This document shows, in pieces, positions 47,301-60,629 of a stretch of DNA of 64,000 nt. Location: assembly GCA_004026145.2 (NCBI GenBank), contig CP034979.1, positions 14,417,404 to 14,481,403 of the forward strand. The letters run 5' to 3'. Position 1 is the first letter of the stretch. Every line of letters starts with the position of its first letter. Below the pieces are notes generated by a model. It had not been told where the DNA came from and searched no databases. It saw only the letters and a program-made list of their open reading frames with translations. The position numbers were made by a program, and so were the translations under genes. The stretch comes from Takifugu bimaculatus (lineage: Eukaryota > Chordata > Actinopteri > Tetraodontiformes > Tetraodontidae).

Positions 47301-50300
47301 AGCTGCAGGACTTGCAGTGCGCCACCGGGAGTGACGGAGAGCTGTCAACGCACGTATCATTGCTCAGCAGGTAGGTAATCGGAGGAGGTGAGGGCGGTTC
47401 GTCAGTTGAGCCAAAAGTCCACCAGTTCTTCTCTCGGACCATGTTGTTGGTGATGAAGTACGTCTGAGGCGTCACGATGAAGTAGCCCTCGCCCGTGTGG
47501 TAGATTTTGCGCTCCTTGATAAGAGTGCCGAGAGCGTTGTAGAGGATGTCCTGACTGGGAATCGTTATTCCTGAAATGCGAACAGAAAAAAGGCTGAAGC
47601 ATTCTGGGCCATTTAACATACGGTAGTACCGGAACCAACAGTGTTGAGGTGGATCACCTGGGTGAGCTTTGCTCATGTAACTGACGAGTGCTTCCTGGCT
47701 GACGGTGATGTCGGCGGCGTTCATGTCTGAGATGACGGAGCAGAGCACCTCGGCCAGGGGGATGAACTGGGACTGGGGCACAGGGGACATCTGGACGGGA
47801 GACAGGTCACCTGAAACACACACGGTGGGATTATTGCACAAAACAGGTGCGGCGCACACAAACACACCTGGGTTAGGGCGGTTTGGCATTCCTCCACCCC
47901 CCCCCAACCACCATCTAGACGGTGGTCCGTTTGTGTGAGTTATGTTTACCTGCCTGGCTGCTTCTGGAATTCCATCAGTGGTGGGACAGACCACGGACAT
48001 TCCATCACTCCCACAGAAATAACCACAGGTCTGCCGGCCGGGCCCTATCATATTTCTTGCCCCCCCTCCCCCCAAACCAACCCCACCATGCAACCCTACA
48101 CATGTAAGAGACAGACGTGTGGGAAAACCTCAGAAGAAAAAGAACCGGAGAGGGTAAATCCAGTCAGCGCCGTCCCAAAACTCGTGTTTAGGTGAATTAT
48201 TCCAAATGTTTATTTTCGAACATCAGCATTCCGGGGCCCCAGGTTTGGGTTTTAGCTCAAATCTTTGTAGGTTTTGATGAAACGGTCGAGGCTCCGTGGA
48301 AGCTGTGATGTGGTTGCGGTTCAGGACGAGAAGGAGGACGAGGATTCCTGCTGCCGTGCCGCCTGCCAGCTGCATTCCTCGGAATGCATCACATGGCCGC
48401 AAGTTCATTACTCACAGCACAAAAACAAATGTATGGTTTTATTCCCAACTGGCACGGCCCGCTTCTGGACCGAGCGGGTCCCTGGGATGATTAGAGGCAA
48501 CTCCCTCACCTAGAGGTCTGGAAAATCGGTTTTAGCTCATCAACAACAATGCAAAGACTTTAATAAGTGAAAGATGGGAGAGAACCGGGCCTAACGTTAG
48601 CATATGCGCCGCACATGAGACATGTTCGGGTGCCAGCAGCAAGGCTGTGTAGAAACGCACGCTTTCGGCTCCAACATATGCATCTGTGACGGCGAATGAT
48701 TCTCCTCTCAACGCCCGGGCCTTCGGTGACAGCGCCAGGGCTCGCACATGATGTAAGCTAAACATTTACGACCCTCACGCTTGAACCACTTGGGTCTGAG
48801 GCAGCGAAAATAAACAGCCGATCAAATCTCCGCCGCGCTTGAGCGTGACGGAACACATATGTGCGCGCCACACCCGCTCATACATCCATGCTAGCCTGCA
48901 AATGACTCCTACATGTGGAAGAAAGACATAAGTCTTCGTAAAGATTGCGCTAAATTCATCGTTACGCGTAGTTTGGCCAGTATTTCGCAGTCAACTGCTA
49001 AAGAAAGATCCCAGTCTTCCCAGATTGAGCTTACAAAGAGGGCTAAAGTTGAGAATGAGGCCACATCTCAACAGTTAATTGAGTTTAGGTCGTAATAAAT
49101 GAAATAAATTCCTCTCCATATCATTCAAGCTAACTTAAAGGTGAACTTGTGCACCAGGCGGAGCACAGAGGAGCGTTCTGTGCTCATCTGATTGCTGATT
49201 CTTTTAGGTTGAACAGAAAACGATCTTATCCCCTCCAACAGGAGTGTTCTAAGAGGATGTGGTCTGACTGCCCCCCCCCTTCCTCCACCTCTGAGGACAT
49301 TATTTAGACCAAACTCGGGTCCTCAATAACACAGAATTAGAACAGCTGAGTTGGTGCTCCATTGTTGCTAACTTCCCTGAGGAAATGCCAGAGCAGAGGG
49401 ACAGGGGGGGCGCTCTCCATCCATCTTGTTCGAACCTCTGCCTCCTCAGCATTAAACGTCCCCCTAGAGCAAAAGAGGGTCGCAATCAAACGACCTCCGA
49501 CGCCTCCACGGGGTCCATTTGTCCTGTTGCAGAGGTTCTGAAAGGGGATCGGAGTTTATGGAGCCCAACATTAGCAGGCGTGACTGGCGCTCTGGTCTCT
49601 TCTCCAGGGGGAACAGAACTCTGTGTCTTTGTAATCCAAGACCAGGACGTGACTTTACACTCATTGTCTCCGCACAAATAACCCCACGGGTGCCATGGCA
49701 ACCCCGGCGGCCACGGTCACAACAGGGAGGGGAAGACGGAGCAGCTGTAGAGTCAAACTGGAGAGGAGTTTTGGTTCTGGTGGCAACGCGAAACATAACG
49801 ACATAAACGCTGCAGCGAGCCAGACTGCTGTAAAGGAATAACGTCTCCCGGTGGACGGAGAATCTCCCCCGGGACCCCTGAGGCGGCGCCGCTGATGGCT
49901 GCCACATGTTCCGGGGTACATGAGTCCAATTTCATATGTGATTGCATTAACTTAGCGCTCAGCCTGGGGACGTCTGGGCCGGAGTTGCTGCACGTTCTCC
50001 CCTGCCGGCGGCGAGATGGGCGGGGCTTCGCAGGTTTCGGTGACAGGATTCATGTACGGGATCACAATATCGACGCCGAATTTTGCCCTTGACCTCTCGC
50101 AGTCATGTTCCAACGGATTAAAAGCATTACTAAAGCCCCCCCACAAGCACACACACACGCACACACACACCATCTTATCTCATACTAGTATCGTCTAATC
50201 TTTTAGGCTCCAGCGAGCGAGCAGACTAATCTTCTCTCTCCCTCATTAAGGACACACTGTATGGTATTCAGCACCAACTCCAGACCTGCCCCCCCACCTA

Positions 50301-53300
50301 CACACAGACACCCCCCACACACACACACACACACACACACACTCCCAGAAGCTGTGACGGAGCAAAGATCCCGAATGACAATGTCAAACATTCACAGCGT
50401 ACAGATCTGGTGTGACGGGTGGAGGAACCAGCTGGGATTTATGTCCCGCCCCTCCTCCCGGTTCCCCACAACCACTTCCCTTTGTTTCGAGGCGTTCTGG
50501 TCCGATGGGCCTGCTGACCCGGCCCTCGTGTTTCTCAGCTTCGCCTTTTACAAGAAGTTGAGCGTTGACCTCCAAAAAAACAGACGGGACGTGGGCGTTG
50601 CAGAGAAATGGCCCAATAAAGCGAGTGAAAAGCTCCCTTTAGAGGGCAGCAAGAGCCCGAAACCCTTCCCAATCAGCACCAGTACCCCTCAGCACCGGTG
50701 CAAGCTGCTGTACAACTGTTTAAGAGGGAAACGGTCTCAGGATCGACTGCTGATTCACAGCGACGTTTATTGACCCGCGACCATGAAAACCTGCAGGACC
50801 TGAAGACACCAGTTAAATATTCAACCACCAGTTAAATATTAAAGCGAGGTGACAGTAAAGTGGACCGTGCGGCTCCTCTGGCCCCAAAAGCTTGACAGCC
50901 TTGAAGGCAACAACTGTGGTTCCGATGAAAAACGCGTTCCACCGGTAATGGATCGCCCGTTCCTGTGACACAGGAAGTGCACCTGTGCAGGTGTTTGGCA
51001 GAGCAAGATAAAAGGACTGTATTTTAGCCTCAGGTGCTCCACGTAACACGATAGCAGCTGTAGGAAACAGGCTAAAGAGCAGCTTCATTCACTCCCACCT
51101 CAGGTTTAATGGGCTCTGGGCCCGGCGGATCTGGCTCTCGTTTGCCTCCGTGGACGTGAACCCCACGCTATGCTACATTGGTGTCGCCTCCAGATGGCGA
51201 GTCCAGGCGATTTAAAGGCGACCCATAAAACCCGTAATACCCGTTTGATCTTAAAAGGCCGTTCTGTCGGACCGCAGCAAAAATGAGGGACGAGCAGGAG
51301 GATTAACGCGCTAACGCAAGTGTTACCATCTCAGCTGAGACAACCGGACCGGCGTTCTCCAAGGATGGGTATTAGGCCCACTATCGTTATTATTTGGCCC
51401 CTTCAAAAATCGTATATTTTAGAAATTTACAAAAAAAAAAATGTTTGCAACAAAATAGAATAAACAAAAGTTTCTAGTTTGGCACCGTTAAAGCTGCGAA
51501 CGGTGCTAAAGAAGTAGTGGCTAGTCAAAGTTGAGGATAAATTGCATTTATCCCAAATTCCTAGAAGGTAATTGTGGTTCCAAACGCAGCTCCTACAATC
51601 ACCTGCAGCATAAGGTTGCATTTTTGTTTTGTTCTGTTTGCATCGTGCACGGCAATTAACCCATACTGGTACAATGCTAGCTTGCTGCGTACTAGCTTAC
51701 ACTTCCAGTCCCTTAACATCAACAGGATGAACGGTCACACTGGATATGGTTCTTGGAAAAGCTCCCAAAAGCTCCGTCTACCTTCCCAAACATGCTCGGT
51801 CAGAAGTGGCTATCAATCCCAATCAACGTTTTTTAGCTAATTATCTCAACTACTCAATAAAACTGGAAAGACGAAGGACTGTTTTTCCTCTCCAGGTGTT
51901 CTTGCCTCGCTCCACCTACGTGCACAGCCTTCTGAAGCGGATCTGTTCCCCTTAATCAGGCTGATGGCGCTCATTGGTTGCAGATGACGCTCATTTCCGC
52001 CAGTTAACCAACCTCAAGGTGCAGCAGATCCTCGTGTTTGTTGTCTCAGTCCTAAAGCTCCCGTGGAAGTCTGCCATACGATCCATCACTTCTAATGCGT
52101 CTGGCTCTGCTGAAAGTATTACTTCATCCTTCAAATACTGTAAAAACGCGCTAAATGTAGCAAAGAAAACATCCCGTCAGGAAACTGAGCGGATAATAAA
52201 GTCAAATTTAATCGATTTGCCGTCAACTCATTTGTCTGACCTGAGTGCGGATGAGGAATAATCCCCAACTTTAGCAGCCACTGACAGGTTGTGTAAGATC
52301 AGGGCTTCAAGAAAATCCCTCTAAATGTTTTCTTTGGCGCGGGTCAGGGCCCGATATCTGGGCTAATAAAGAGACCGACGGGCCCGATTTGCACTGATCG
52401 CTCTTCCTCTCCAACGGGAAGGATGTGACCGAGCAATAGATCTGCAGAACAACGTGCGCGCACACATGCACATCCTCTCAGCTGGTGTCGGTCGTGACTT
52501 CCTCTGAACTGAGCTTTAAATGCAGGAAAATGCAAATGCAGGAAACTAATTGTTGCTAAAGGGTGTTAGCATCCGAATAAGGCTTGGCGAAGTTAATCGT
52601 AAAATCGTAAACGTAAATGGTGACAGGAGGTTCGACTCGGTTTAATTGAGGTAAGTCGCAGTGCTGCTGCTTCAGGAATTTACTCGTGGGAGTACAGAAG
52701 CTGAACCGACCATTTAGCGACGAACACCTGGATATGGTATCGGTGCACGATGGTCTTGTCCTGCTAACAAACCTTCTGAAGCCGGCGGGGCCAAAGGTGG
52801 CTTGTTATAGCCAGAAGGTTATAACCTTTGACCCTTTGCTGCTTAGTTAGGGCAGGGTGGTCCATTTAAACCTGAAAAGACTCAGCAAGGGGTGTCTTGG
52901 TTAATAAGCTAACATCTGGAGGAGTTATGACCATTAGCGCAGGGCTTGGGGACTTGAACCACCCCCCTCCTGTGAAAGGAGACACTGGGAGTGTTAAGAA
53001 ACAACACTCGACAAGTGAAATGGGTCAAAAGAGCCGATCTGAGGCTCTTCTCAGCCGATGGCGCTCAGAAAACGATCTCAAAAGTAAATGGAGTATTTCA
53101 GGAATGCCCAACCATCTGATGGTATGGCGAGGTAAATAAAACGCGCTGTTGGAGGAGGAAACTTGGCTGACAGAGTGAGCATAGCTCTGCTGTGGGAAAG
53201 CACACAGGAGGGGACCCAGGGTCCAGTACGGTCCCGCCCCGGCCGAGCAGGGGGGCCCGTGGATGAGGCCCTGTGTTTGAAGGATACAGGACACCTCATT

Positions 53301-55789
53301 ACAACAGCGGCCAACTTCGTATAAATGTTTTAGCTGGTGGTTGCGCGCTAGTTTCTGCCACAGCGACGGCAGAAACTAAATAATGCAGAACCAGTTAACT
53401 GCCATTACGAACCCTCTGGTTAGGAGGATTTTTACGAATTTTACCGCATTTCAGACTTGTTGGGCCCGAAAACACTGAGAGTGCTATGCCTTTGTGAGCT
53501 AAAGCTAACAGGTTTATGCTAGCACAAAGGGCCAGGACGGCCGCAGGCCTCCGTCACCAGCAGATCAGACCAGATTTTTCATCAAGATCTTTCAGCCTCA
53601 AAACCTCAGCGGCTCCCCAACTTCAATGCAACATCGACAGAAATACTCAAAAAAATACGCCTCCGCGCCTCTCAGCGGTGGGTTCAAGGGCTAAGTTAAG
53701 AGTTTGGGCTGCGTGTTTCGCGTTGCCTCCAGGGTTTCTGTTGTGACAGCTAATCACCTCCAGAAGCCCAGCAGGGTGCGAACCTGCTCCACTCAAAGTC
53801 AACACGCTACTGAGAAAGTAAATCTACAGCTTTGGGGGAACATGACGTCTCAAATCCAGAGACCCTGCAGAAAGATAAATACAGCCGCGTCTGTTATCAG
53901 GAACAGATGCTAAAACGCTCTCCTCTTCCTCAGATATTGCGTTCCCAGCAGGTTCGCCGAGCCGAGATGGTCATTGCCGGGATGTCCCGCTCCTAAAGGG
54001 GGGGGGGGGGGGTTTAGGGGGGGTGAAGAGGAAGGTTGGGAAACACCCTGAAGAGACACTGGAGCTAAGACGAGGAGGTCGACCGCGGTACCAGTGGGGC
54101 CCGTTCATTCCTCACCTGGGTGTTTACCCCAGTCAATCCGGGGCCACAGTCCTCCCCCCTCCCGCAGGAACCCCCCCCCCCACCACCACCCAGGAGGAAG
54201 AGCCCAGATTCATCTAACGGACGGCGTCTGGAGGCACCACCGATGAAGTCCTTCCTTCTTGCTAAACTTGTTCGGGGGCCACGTCCTCGACCCCGAGACA
54301 GGAAGCAGCGGCCGTTTGAAACCCCCTCCAGCCTGTAACTCACAACATGTCGGCACCGCCGCTGACATATTTATACCGGAGCAGCGTCGGGCCCTTCGGG
54401 TCGGTACCTGACATCACTCTCTCGGCCCCTCGCTGGCTTTGAAACGCGGGGACGTAAATCCCGGCTAACGAGAACACAGGGGGGGAGGGGGGGGCGCTGC
54501 TGGGACGCCGCCCGTCTCCACTCGCCTCGGCTCCAGCATCACTTTTCGCCTCTTTGTGTTGACTTACAGCCAGAAAAGTGTCTCCCAGCAGGATGGTATG
54601 TCAACCCCACCCCCCCCCCCCCCCCACCACACACACACACACACGTCTCCCCTTGTGTGGTCCCTTCCCACCCGTCCAGAATCACATTCCGCCCTGTCCT
54701 GGCCCGTGCACTGCTGGATCTGACTGACTGACAGCGAGGGGGCGGGTGAAGCGTCCCACCAACGGGAACCCGTCCCGGGCACCAAACTTTGGACTCCCAC
54801 CCTTGTTTTCCTCCTGCTGCCGATCCCGTGTGCGGGGGCCACCTGACGGCGAACGCTGTCATTAGATCTGAGAGCCACCCGAGGCCCGGCCTGGCCCGGC
54901 CCAGCCCGTCCCCCCCCCCCGAGCTGTCAAACATGTCCAGCCTATGAGATCATTCTATAGGAGCCTCCATGAGGTTCCCATTCCCCGTTTGCCCCGCTCA
55001 TCTGACGAGAAGCAGAGAAGTGGAAACGATTAGATGCAATTAGACACAACTTTGTTAGACTGGGGGCAATAAAGGGACCCTTAACACCCCCACCCCACAC
55101 ACTCACACACACACACACACACCATGGGAGCCATTTAACAACGAAACAGCTGATGTTTAAGGTCCTCCTGAACGTTGCCAACGCCTGGCAGACAATTGCA
55201 TTGTTGACACCAGGTTTAGCAGTAAAACTCCCCAGGAGAGCGGGGGGGGGGGGGGGGGGGGGGGGGCAGCTCCTGATCTCCACACTTTAAGGCTTTCACA
55301 CCTCTCTGCCACTGTGGTAAACACACGCTGCGCCCCCCCAAGAAGCTCTTCATCACTTTTTGAGCTACTTCAGCCTCTTTGCTCAGTGTTCTGACGTTAA
55401 GACCCGTAGTTTAGTAGTTTGACGCGTGACACGGCTCGCGCCAGCTGCTGGGACCTACCGACGGCTTTGATGGTGAATCCCTTTGGTGAGCGCAGCGCTC
55501 TGCGCATCCACGCCTCTCTCAGCACCTCCAGGTTGTTGGCGTTGCCCTGGATGAAGAGCACCGTGTTTTCCATCCATCCCTGAAATTGCACCTCGCTCAT
55601 GGCCTTAATCAGCCTCTTATTCCAGAAGCTCCGCAGGTTCTGCGCCTTGAAGTCGGCGAAGACCTCCCGCCCGCCGCCGCCGCCGCCGGTGGCGTCGCGC
55701 ACACTCTCCTCGTCCGGGCCGAGGACGACGGCGAGCGCGGCGGCGGAGAGCTGGACGAGCCGCTGCTGGGGAGACATTTCTGTCCACAT
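44345..55789 (-). CDS. stox1: Storkhead box 1 winged-helix protein
   Basis: Four coding exons on the minus strand: 55789-55459, 47810-47658, 47570-45014 and 44498-44345. They total 3195 nt, 1064 residues, close to the size of human STOX1. Exon 1 ends VLREAWMRRALRSPKGFTIK. Exons 2-3 carry the storkhead winged-helix domain (QSQFIPLAEVLCSVISDMN, IPSQDILYNALGTLIKERKI, YHTGEGYFIVTPQTYFIT). The large exon holds the conserved FSAQFPPEEWPVRDEEDLNN with [20 protein letters not shown], a basic Arg/His-rich stretch, and the acidic DEDACSSLCLNEEDLIDVT. The C-terminus has TGDSGIDSPR and VILEGLKRRGFLQNLEKL, ending LLQLTPVMNV. STOX1 is a nuclear and cytoplasmic transcription regulator linked in human to pre-eclampsia. 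ATG at 55777 is an alternative start. The neighbour ccar1 agrees with the human locus. Confidence 0.95.
47571..47657 (-). other. 87-nt stox1 intron, stop-free and in frame
   Basis: Bounded by CCAG|GTGATC and TTTCAG|GAATAA. It is a multiple of three with no stop in the coding frame, so retention would add 29 residues inside the winged-helix domain. Confidence 0.85.
50288..50341. repeat. C-run and (CA)n compound repeat
   Basis: C-runs followed by CA units in stox1 intron 1; on the other strand this is (TG)n followed by G-runs. Confidence 0.9.
54610..54644. repeat. C-run followed by (CA)n
   Basis: Sixteen C then CA units, the complement of a (TG)n-G-run block. Confidence 0.9.
55242..55266. repeat. 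Poly(G) run of 25
   Basis: An uninterrupted G25 tract about 190 bp from the splice donor of stox1 exon 1. On the stox1 transcript it reads as poly(C). Confidence 0.9.
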
Positions 55790-56315
55790 TCACCGCTCCT
55801 TAAGAGACACTTCTCCTCCCTGGAATCCGCAGGAAACGGGGAGTGCTGCCACGCATTCCTCCGGCGCGCACCCTGAGCGAACACGACGCGTCCGGAGCGA
55901 CCGCTTGGTTTCTCTGCGCTCCCAGGGAAACCAGAGGAGGAGGGGGGAGGAGAAGGGGGCGGACGAGGGTCCGCCGGGTCCCGCAGGTAGACCTCCCACT
56001 GCCTGCTGGCCCCGCCCACTGGGCTGCTTAGGTGCCTCAGAGAATCGCCTCGCTTTGTGCCGTGTGCCCCAAAAGATCCGGTTTCCAGCCGCGGACCTTC
56101 CTGAAACTGTCTGGAAGAGCAGAGAAGTCACGTGAAATCACCCAAATCAGCAGAGACCCGCGATGCATTGTGGATGCTGTAAACTCTGACAGGAGAAAAC
56201 TGAGGAGAGATTAGCTGTTCAACCAAATTAGAACCAGAACCAGGCCCGCTTTTCACTGACATGGCAGCAGCCTGAAGCCCACTCAGGCAAACACCTCATA
56301 TATCAGAGTCCTGGA

Positions 56316-56355
56316 GTGTGTGTGTGTGTGTGTGTGTGTGTGGGGGGGGGGGGGG
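56316..56355. repeat. (TG)n followed by G-run
   Basis: About 13 TG units followed by 14 G. Confidence 0.95.
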
Positions 56356-57114
56356 TATTAGTGTGGTATTAGATGCCGCACTGGGACAGGATATTGTGCT
56401 TCCTCCATACATGAAAAGAACCCATCACCTCCAGGGAGGGCGGGATGAATTATCTGGAGGCCGCGGCGAGGAACCAGAGTCAAGGGGGGAAAGTGAGAAC
56501 CTGCAAAGATCCTGTGTGGGACCAGACCTCTGGGTCTGTTTGATTCCAGTTTAACGAGATTCCTGGTGGTTGAGTCTTAAACCCCTTTGATGAGTGGGAG
56601 GTTCGGGCGTCTGGGACGATGCCGTTTCAGAGAGGTAATGACAGATTCGAGGCAAACGGGAGGCCAACACCAGAGGGCGGAAGTTTCGGCCTCCTCTCCG
56701 ACGTCCCGGCTGTGATCGCTGCTCGTCGGGGGTTATTCACGCTGCGTCTCCCTAAAACCTGGACATTAAAGCGAACTGGCGCTAACGTGCTAACGTCGCG
56801 CGGAAGTTAGCAGGAAGTCGGCCAGCGTTGGGTGCATCGAACATCCCGTGGAGCCCATGACCTTCCCCCCAGTCCGGAGGTGAGGCTGATGACGAGGACT
56901 CAAACCTAGCGCACGTACGCCCGCTTCTGTCCGTGCACGCTGCAGCTGCAGGGTCGTCTCAGCGGCCTCCGTGGGATCGCTGTATATTTTGAATATGATA
57001 ATTTCACGGAACCACATGTTCGGAACCTAAAACCTCCGCGTGCAAACCTACACATCTGGTCCCACTATAGGTTCTTGGCTCTTGGGACACCGTCTAACTA
57101 AAACACCTCCAGGT

Positions 57115-57164
57115 CCCCCCCCCACACACACACACACCACCCCACCACACACACACACACACAC
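57115..57164. repeat. C-run with (CA)n blocks
   Basis: A C-run, then CA units, a CCACCCCACC interruption and more CA units; the complement of a TG/G compound repeat. Confidence 0.85.
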
Positions 57165-59323
57165 TTCTTTTTTACTTCCATGCCAAGAGAGGATAGAAAA
57201 AAGCACAACCCTTGTCATCCATAAACCTCAGCAGGAGATGCATTAATTCAAATATGTGCGTCGGCGCATCGCCGAGTCCTTTCCGTGCGTGTAGGAGGGC
57301 GGCGAGGAATTCATCTCCTGCCGAAAGGTCACGGCTGGCTCAGAGGTCAAGGCGAGGACGTTTGTCAGAATGCTAATTGCTAAAGAAGCAGCTGATTGGA
57401 ATAATAAGCGTGAAGGAGAGAGAAAACGTCCAGATTTTCCCGGCGTTCCCCAAAATCAGCAACCGTTGCATCAACCTTCAAAGCCTTGGATCACGATCGT
57501 CCCTCCTCAAGGTGCGTTTTCCTATTTTTCTTTGTTTGTTTGCTTTGATCTCCGCCTGAGTGAACGTGTCCCAGCATCGGCGCCGCTCTGTGATTAGAAC
57601 TTCACCATTTCAGCATCAGGGCGCAGATCAAACAAGGACCTGGCTGGAGCGTCTCTGCCCGTTTACTGCTGGCGTGCACGCACGCGCACGCACGCACGGC
57701 ACAAACCAGCGCACGCGGGAGTCGAACCTGCAGGGACAACTCACTTTTCTCTCGGATGCGTGAGTCAGCGAGCAGCCAGACACACATAATGACAGGCGAG
57801 TTCCCATAAAACGGGATTATTTAAGTCTGGATTATGATTCCATGTTGCTTTAATAAGCAGGATGGAGACAAAATCCAGAAAAGCACTTAGATTCATACTC
57901 TGGGACGTTTTAACGAACCTGATTTAGGGGCACTTTGAGCTCTGGGAGGTATGTTAAAGCGGTGAGTGATGGCGTACACCCACATCCTTAGAAACCACAC
58001 ACACACACACACACACACATAAAAGACATGGTGGAGATCACAGCCATGTGAGAGACGTCTGCAGCTTTGAGCCAGCGTGAGAGCGAAGGAGGGCCGGCTG
58101 CTACGGCCCATGTGTCTGCACACGTCTGGGGTCACAGGTGAACGACTCTCAGCAGAGACACAGACAGGCAGAGGAGACCCGACTGTCTCTGTTTGCCTGC
58201 CGAGACGTCCTCCCCGCTGCCCGTGAGAAATGGTGGGAGGCAGACAAAACAGAGCAAAAGGCAGATTGGAAACAGTTGTTGTGGGTAGAATCCTTTTTTT
58301 TTTCTCCCTGTGTCTTTATGTCCAAAACAGAGAGAATCCTAAAATGTTCAATGAACCAGACTATTCTGTAAAAACAAGAAGTTCTAAATGCTAAAACTTT
58401 TTTAAGATGATGAACGCGATGGATTTCGGGTATTGTCATAAAACATAAATTATCACTGATTTGGTGGCACCCAGCATTGAATACCTGTCCGTAAGCCCCG
58501 CCCCCTTTTGGAAAGCTATTTTTTTCCATCGTTGCATCCACACGTGAGGTTCTGCTTTATAGGTGAAGAAATTAGCACCAAAAATGTTTTTTTTTGTTGT
58601 TTAGTAGCAGAAGTGAGAGATTACGCTTAATCGGGGTTAGCATTAGCGCTACAGTGCTAGCACCCCTGGAGGGGGACCCGCGTCTCTATTTATAATATAA
58701 GTGTCCTTAACCAACAACAGAATCGGATCCTGGATTGAGGGAATGTTAGAAGTCGAAGATAAATTGTGAGTCGTGGTGATTTTCATTGTTTTCCAGACAT
58801 AAAGGTTTATACCCACATCCTGGGTGTCTGGAAAACCAGACTCTTGGTTTTGGACCTCCGGTGCCCTCAACTCAGACGACTGATTGGAGGATTTGGTCGA
58901 CATCAAGGCAGTTTGGGCCTGTGATGTGTCACCTGCCACCAAATGAACATCCACCCCGCCGCCGCCGCCGCCATTAAACCAGGATCCAAATGAGCGGCGC
59001 TTTGAGGCGATGGCGCTCTGCCCGAATGCCTCGATGCTAACGGGACATCAAAGGCTCGCTCGACATGCGAGCTTCATTAGCGCAGCGCAAGCAGGAGCGA
59101 AACACACACCCAGGAACACGCGCCCCCGTCGGGCCACGGGCAGATGTGGCGAACGGGCCCCTTTGAGGGGAGGGAAAGAATCCAGGAAACGCAGCCGCGT
59201 GCCGACTTCCTGATTAAAAGCTGCCGATTCAGAGGTTCCGTTTGAGTTACAGACATTTAAATGAGTCGTTGACCTCCTGACCCCGCACACCTGCAGTAAC
59301 TGGTAGTTAGTTTAGCCACCGTT

Positions 59324-59351
59324 CACACACACACACACACACACACACACA
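59324..59351. repeat. (CA)n microsatellite
   Basis: About 14 CA units without an adjoining C-run. Confidence 0.95.
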
Positions 59352-60173
59352 GTCTGGCCCCTCCAACAGTCTGGGACCCGCCAGTTGCCAGTGCAGCGAG
59401 TGTTTTGCTACTCAACGTGCGCCCTGAGGGGCGTGTGACCCGCTGTTTGAGGCTGCGTGCGGTGCAGTTTCACAATGGAAATGTTTGCTTTTCCCAACGA
59501 GAGGCTGGCACCAGCGCGCCCGTGCGTGATTATGGTCTGGGGCGACATCTTGCTTCGTGGCGGGTGGATCTGCGCTGGGAAATGCGAAACAGGCCGATGA
59601 GACTTCGGTGTCCTGTTGCCTCCGAAGGCCCCTCTGATGGCGACCGTGCTGGAGGGTCCCTGGGCCGGAGGGCCTCCAGACGCAGGTTCAGGGGCGACGC
59701 CCACGTCAGAGGCGGCGTGGGGCGTTCTCACGCTGTAACACGGTATTCCCAAAGAAAGGCGTGTGAGAGGGAGATCACCTTACCCACAACTAGTTCAGCT
59801 CTGTGGAGAGGAAGCCGAGTTCCTGCCGTCCCAGCTGACCCGGGGACCCTTGGTGGGGGGGGGCTCAAAGGAGCCACTCATGCAACTTACCTGGGGTATC
59901 AAAGAGGCCGCTGGGCTGGTGGAAGATGGCGGCGTGTAGAAAGTCTGATAAAAGGATCCGTTACAGGAGAGAAGCTGCTGTCGTCTGAGGGACTAATCTG
60001 GATCCGACGGCCCGGGAACGACCTCGGCGCCGCCTCACGCAGCCAATCACGAACCAGGGATGAATGCAGAGCAGGTCCGCAGGTGAACCACAGTTCAGCA
60101 GCACTGCGGCGAAGATAAAAGGAGGTGATACAGGGTCCACGGCGCCGTGGCTTAAGCTGGGCCTGTGATGGGG

Positions 60174-60239
60174 GTGTGTGTGTGTGTGTGTGTGGGGGGG
60201 GGGTGGTGTGTGTGTGTGTGTGTGTGTGTGTGGGGGGGG
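60174..60239. repeat. Double (TG)n-G-run repeat
   Basis: TG units, a G-run, a second TG block and a second G-run in succession. Confidence 0.95.
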
Positions 60240-60582
60240 TTGAACATTTCAACAGGGTGCAAACACGACGGACTAATAAACTGCGGGACCAGAGTCGCCT
60301 CTTCTGCTCCACCCAGACTTCAGAGGTCCGATTACCATGAAAAGCAGGAATCTGCGGAGGGGCTGAACATGTTGACGCCATCAGTTAGCAAAGCACCCCC
60401 CCCCCCCCCCCCGTTTAACTGCCCCCCTTCCCACCCCTGGAAACTGTGACCCTGCATTCAAACTGCCTGATTGTCACCAGACGGGCCTGAGAGCGCTTTG
60501 AGAGCAGGGACGGAGGTCCGATGGGGGGCGGTGGCCCACAAAAGCCTTCTGTTGCAGCCTTGGGGTGGGGTTACCTGCCCCG

Positions 60583-60585
<3 letters not shown>

Positions 60586-60617
<32 letters not shown>

Positions 60618-60629
60618 GGGGGGGGGGGG
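60586..60629. repeat. (TG)n followed by G-run
   Basis: About 14 TG units continuing into 15 G. Confidence 0.95.

Larger units (their letters stand above)
47811..55458. other. stox1 intron 1
   Basis: A 7.6 kb non-coding intron. It contains C/CA compound repeats (50288-50341, 54610-54644, about 55083-55123), a G-run at 54000-54013 and a 25-G run at 55242-55266. Several open frames (e.g. 50261-50773) have no family resemblance. No RNA gene was recognised. Confidence 0.6.

Noticed and set aside
50261..50773. 170-codon open frame in stox1 intron 1.
   Set aside because: Begins in a C/CA microsatellite and shows no domain or splice signals on that strand.
59405..60118. 237-codon plus-strand open frame.
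   Set aside because: Arg/Gly-rich composition typical of GC-rich non-coding DNA, no recognisable domain, no splice or promoter context.
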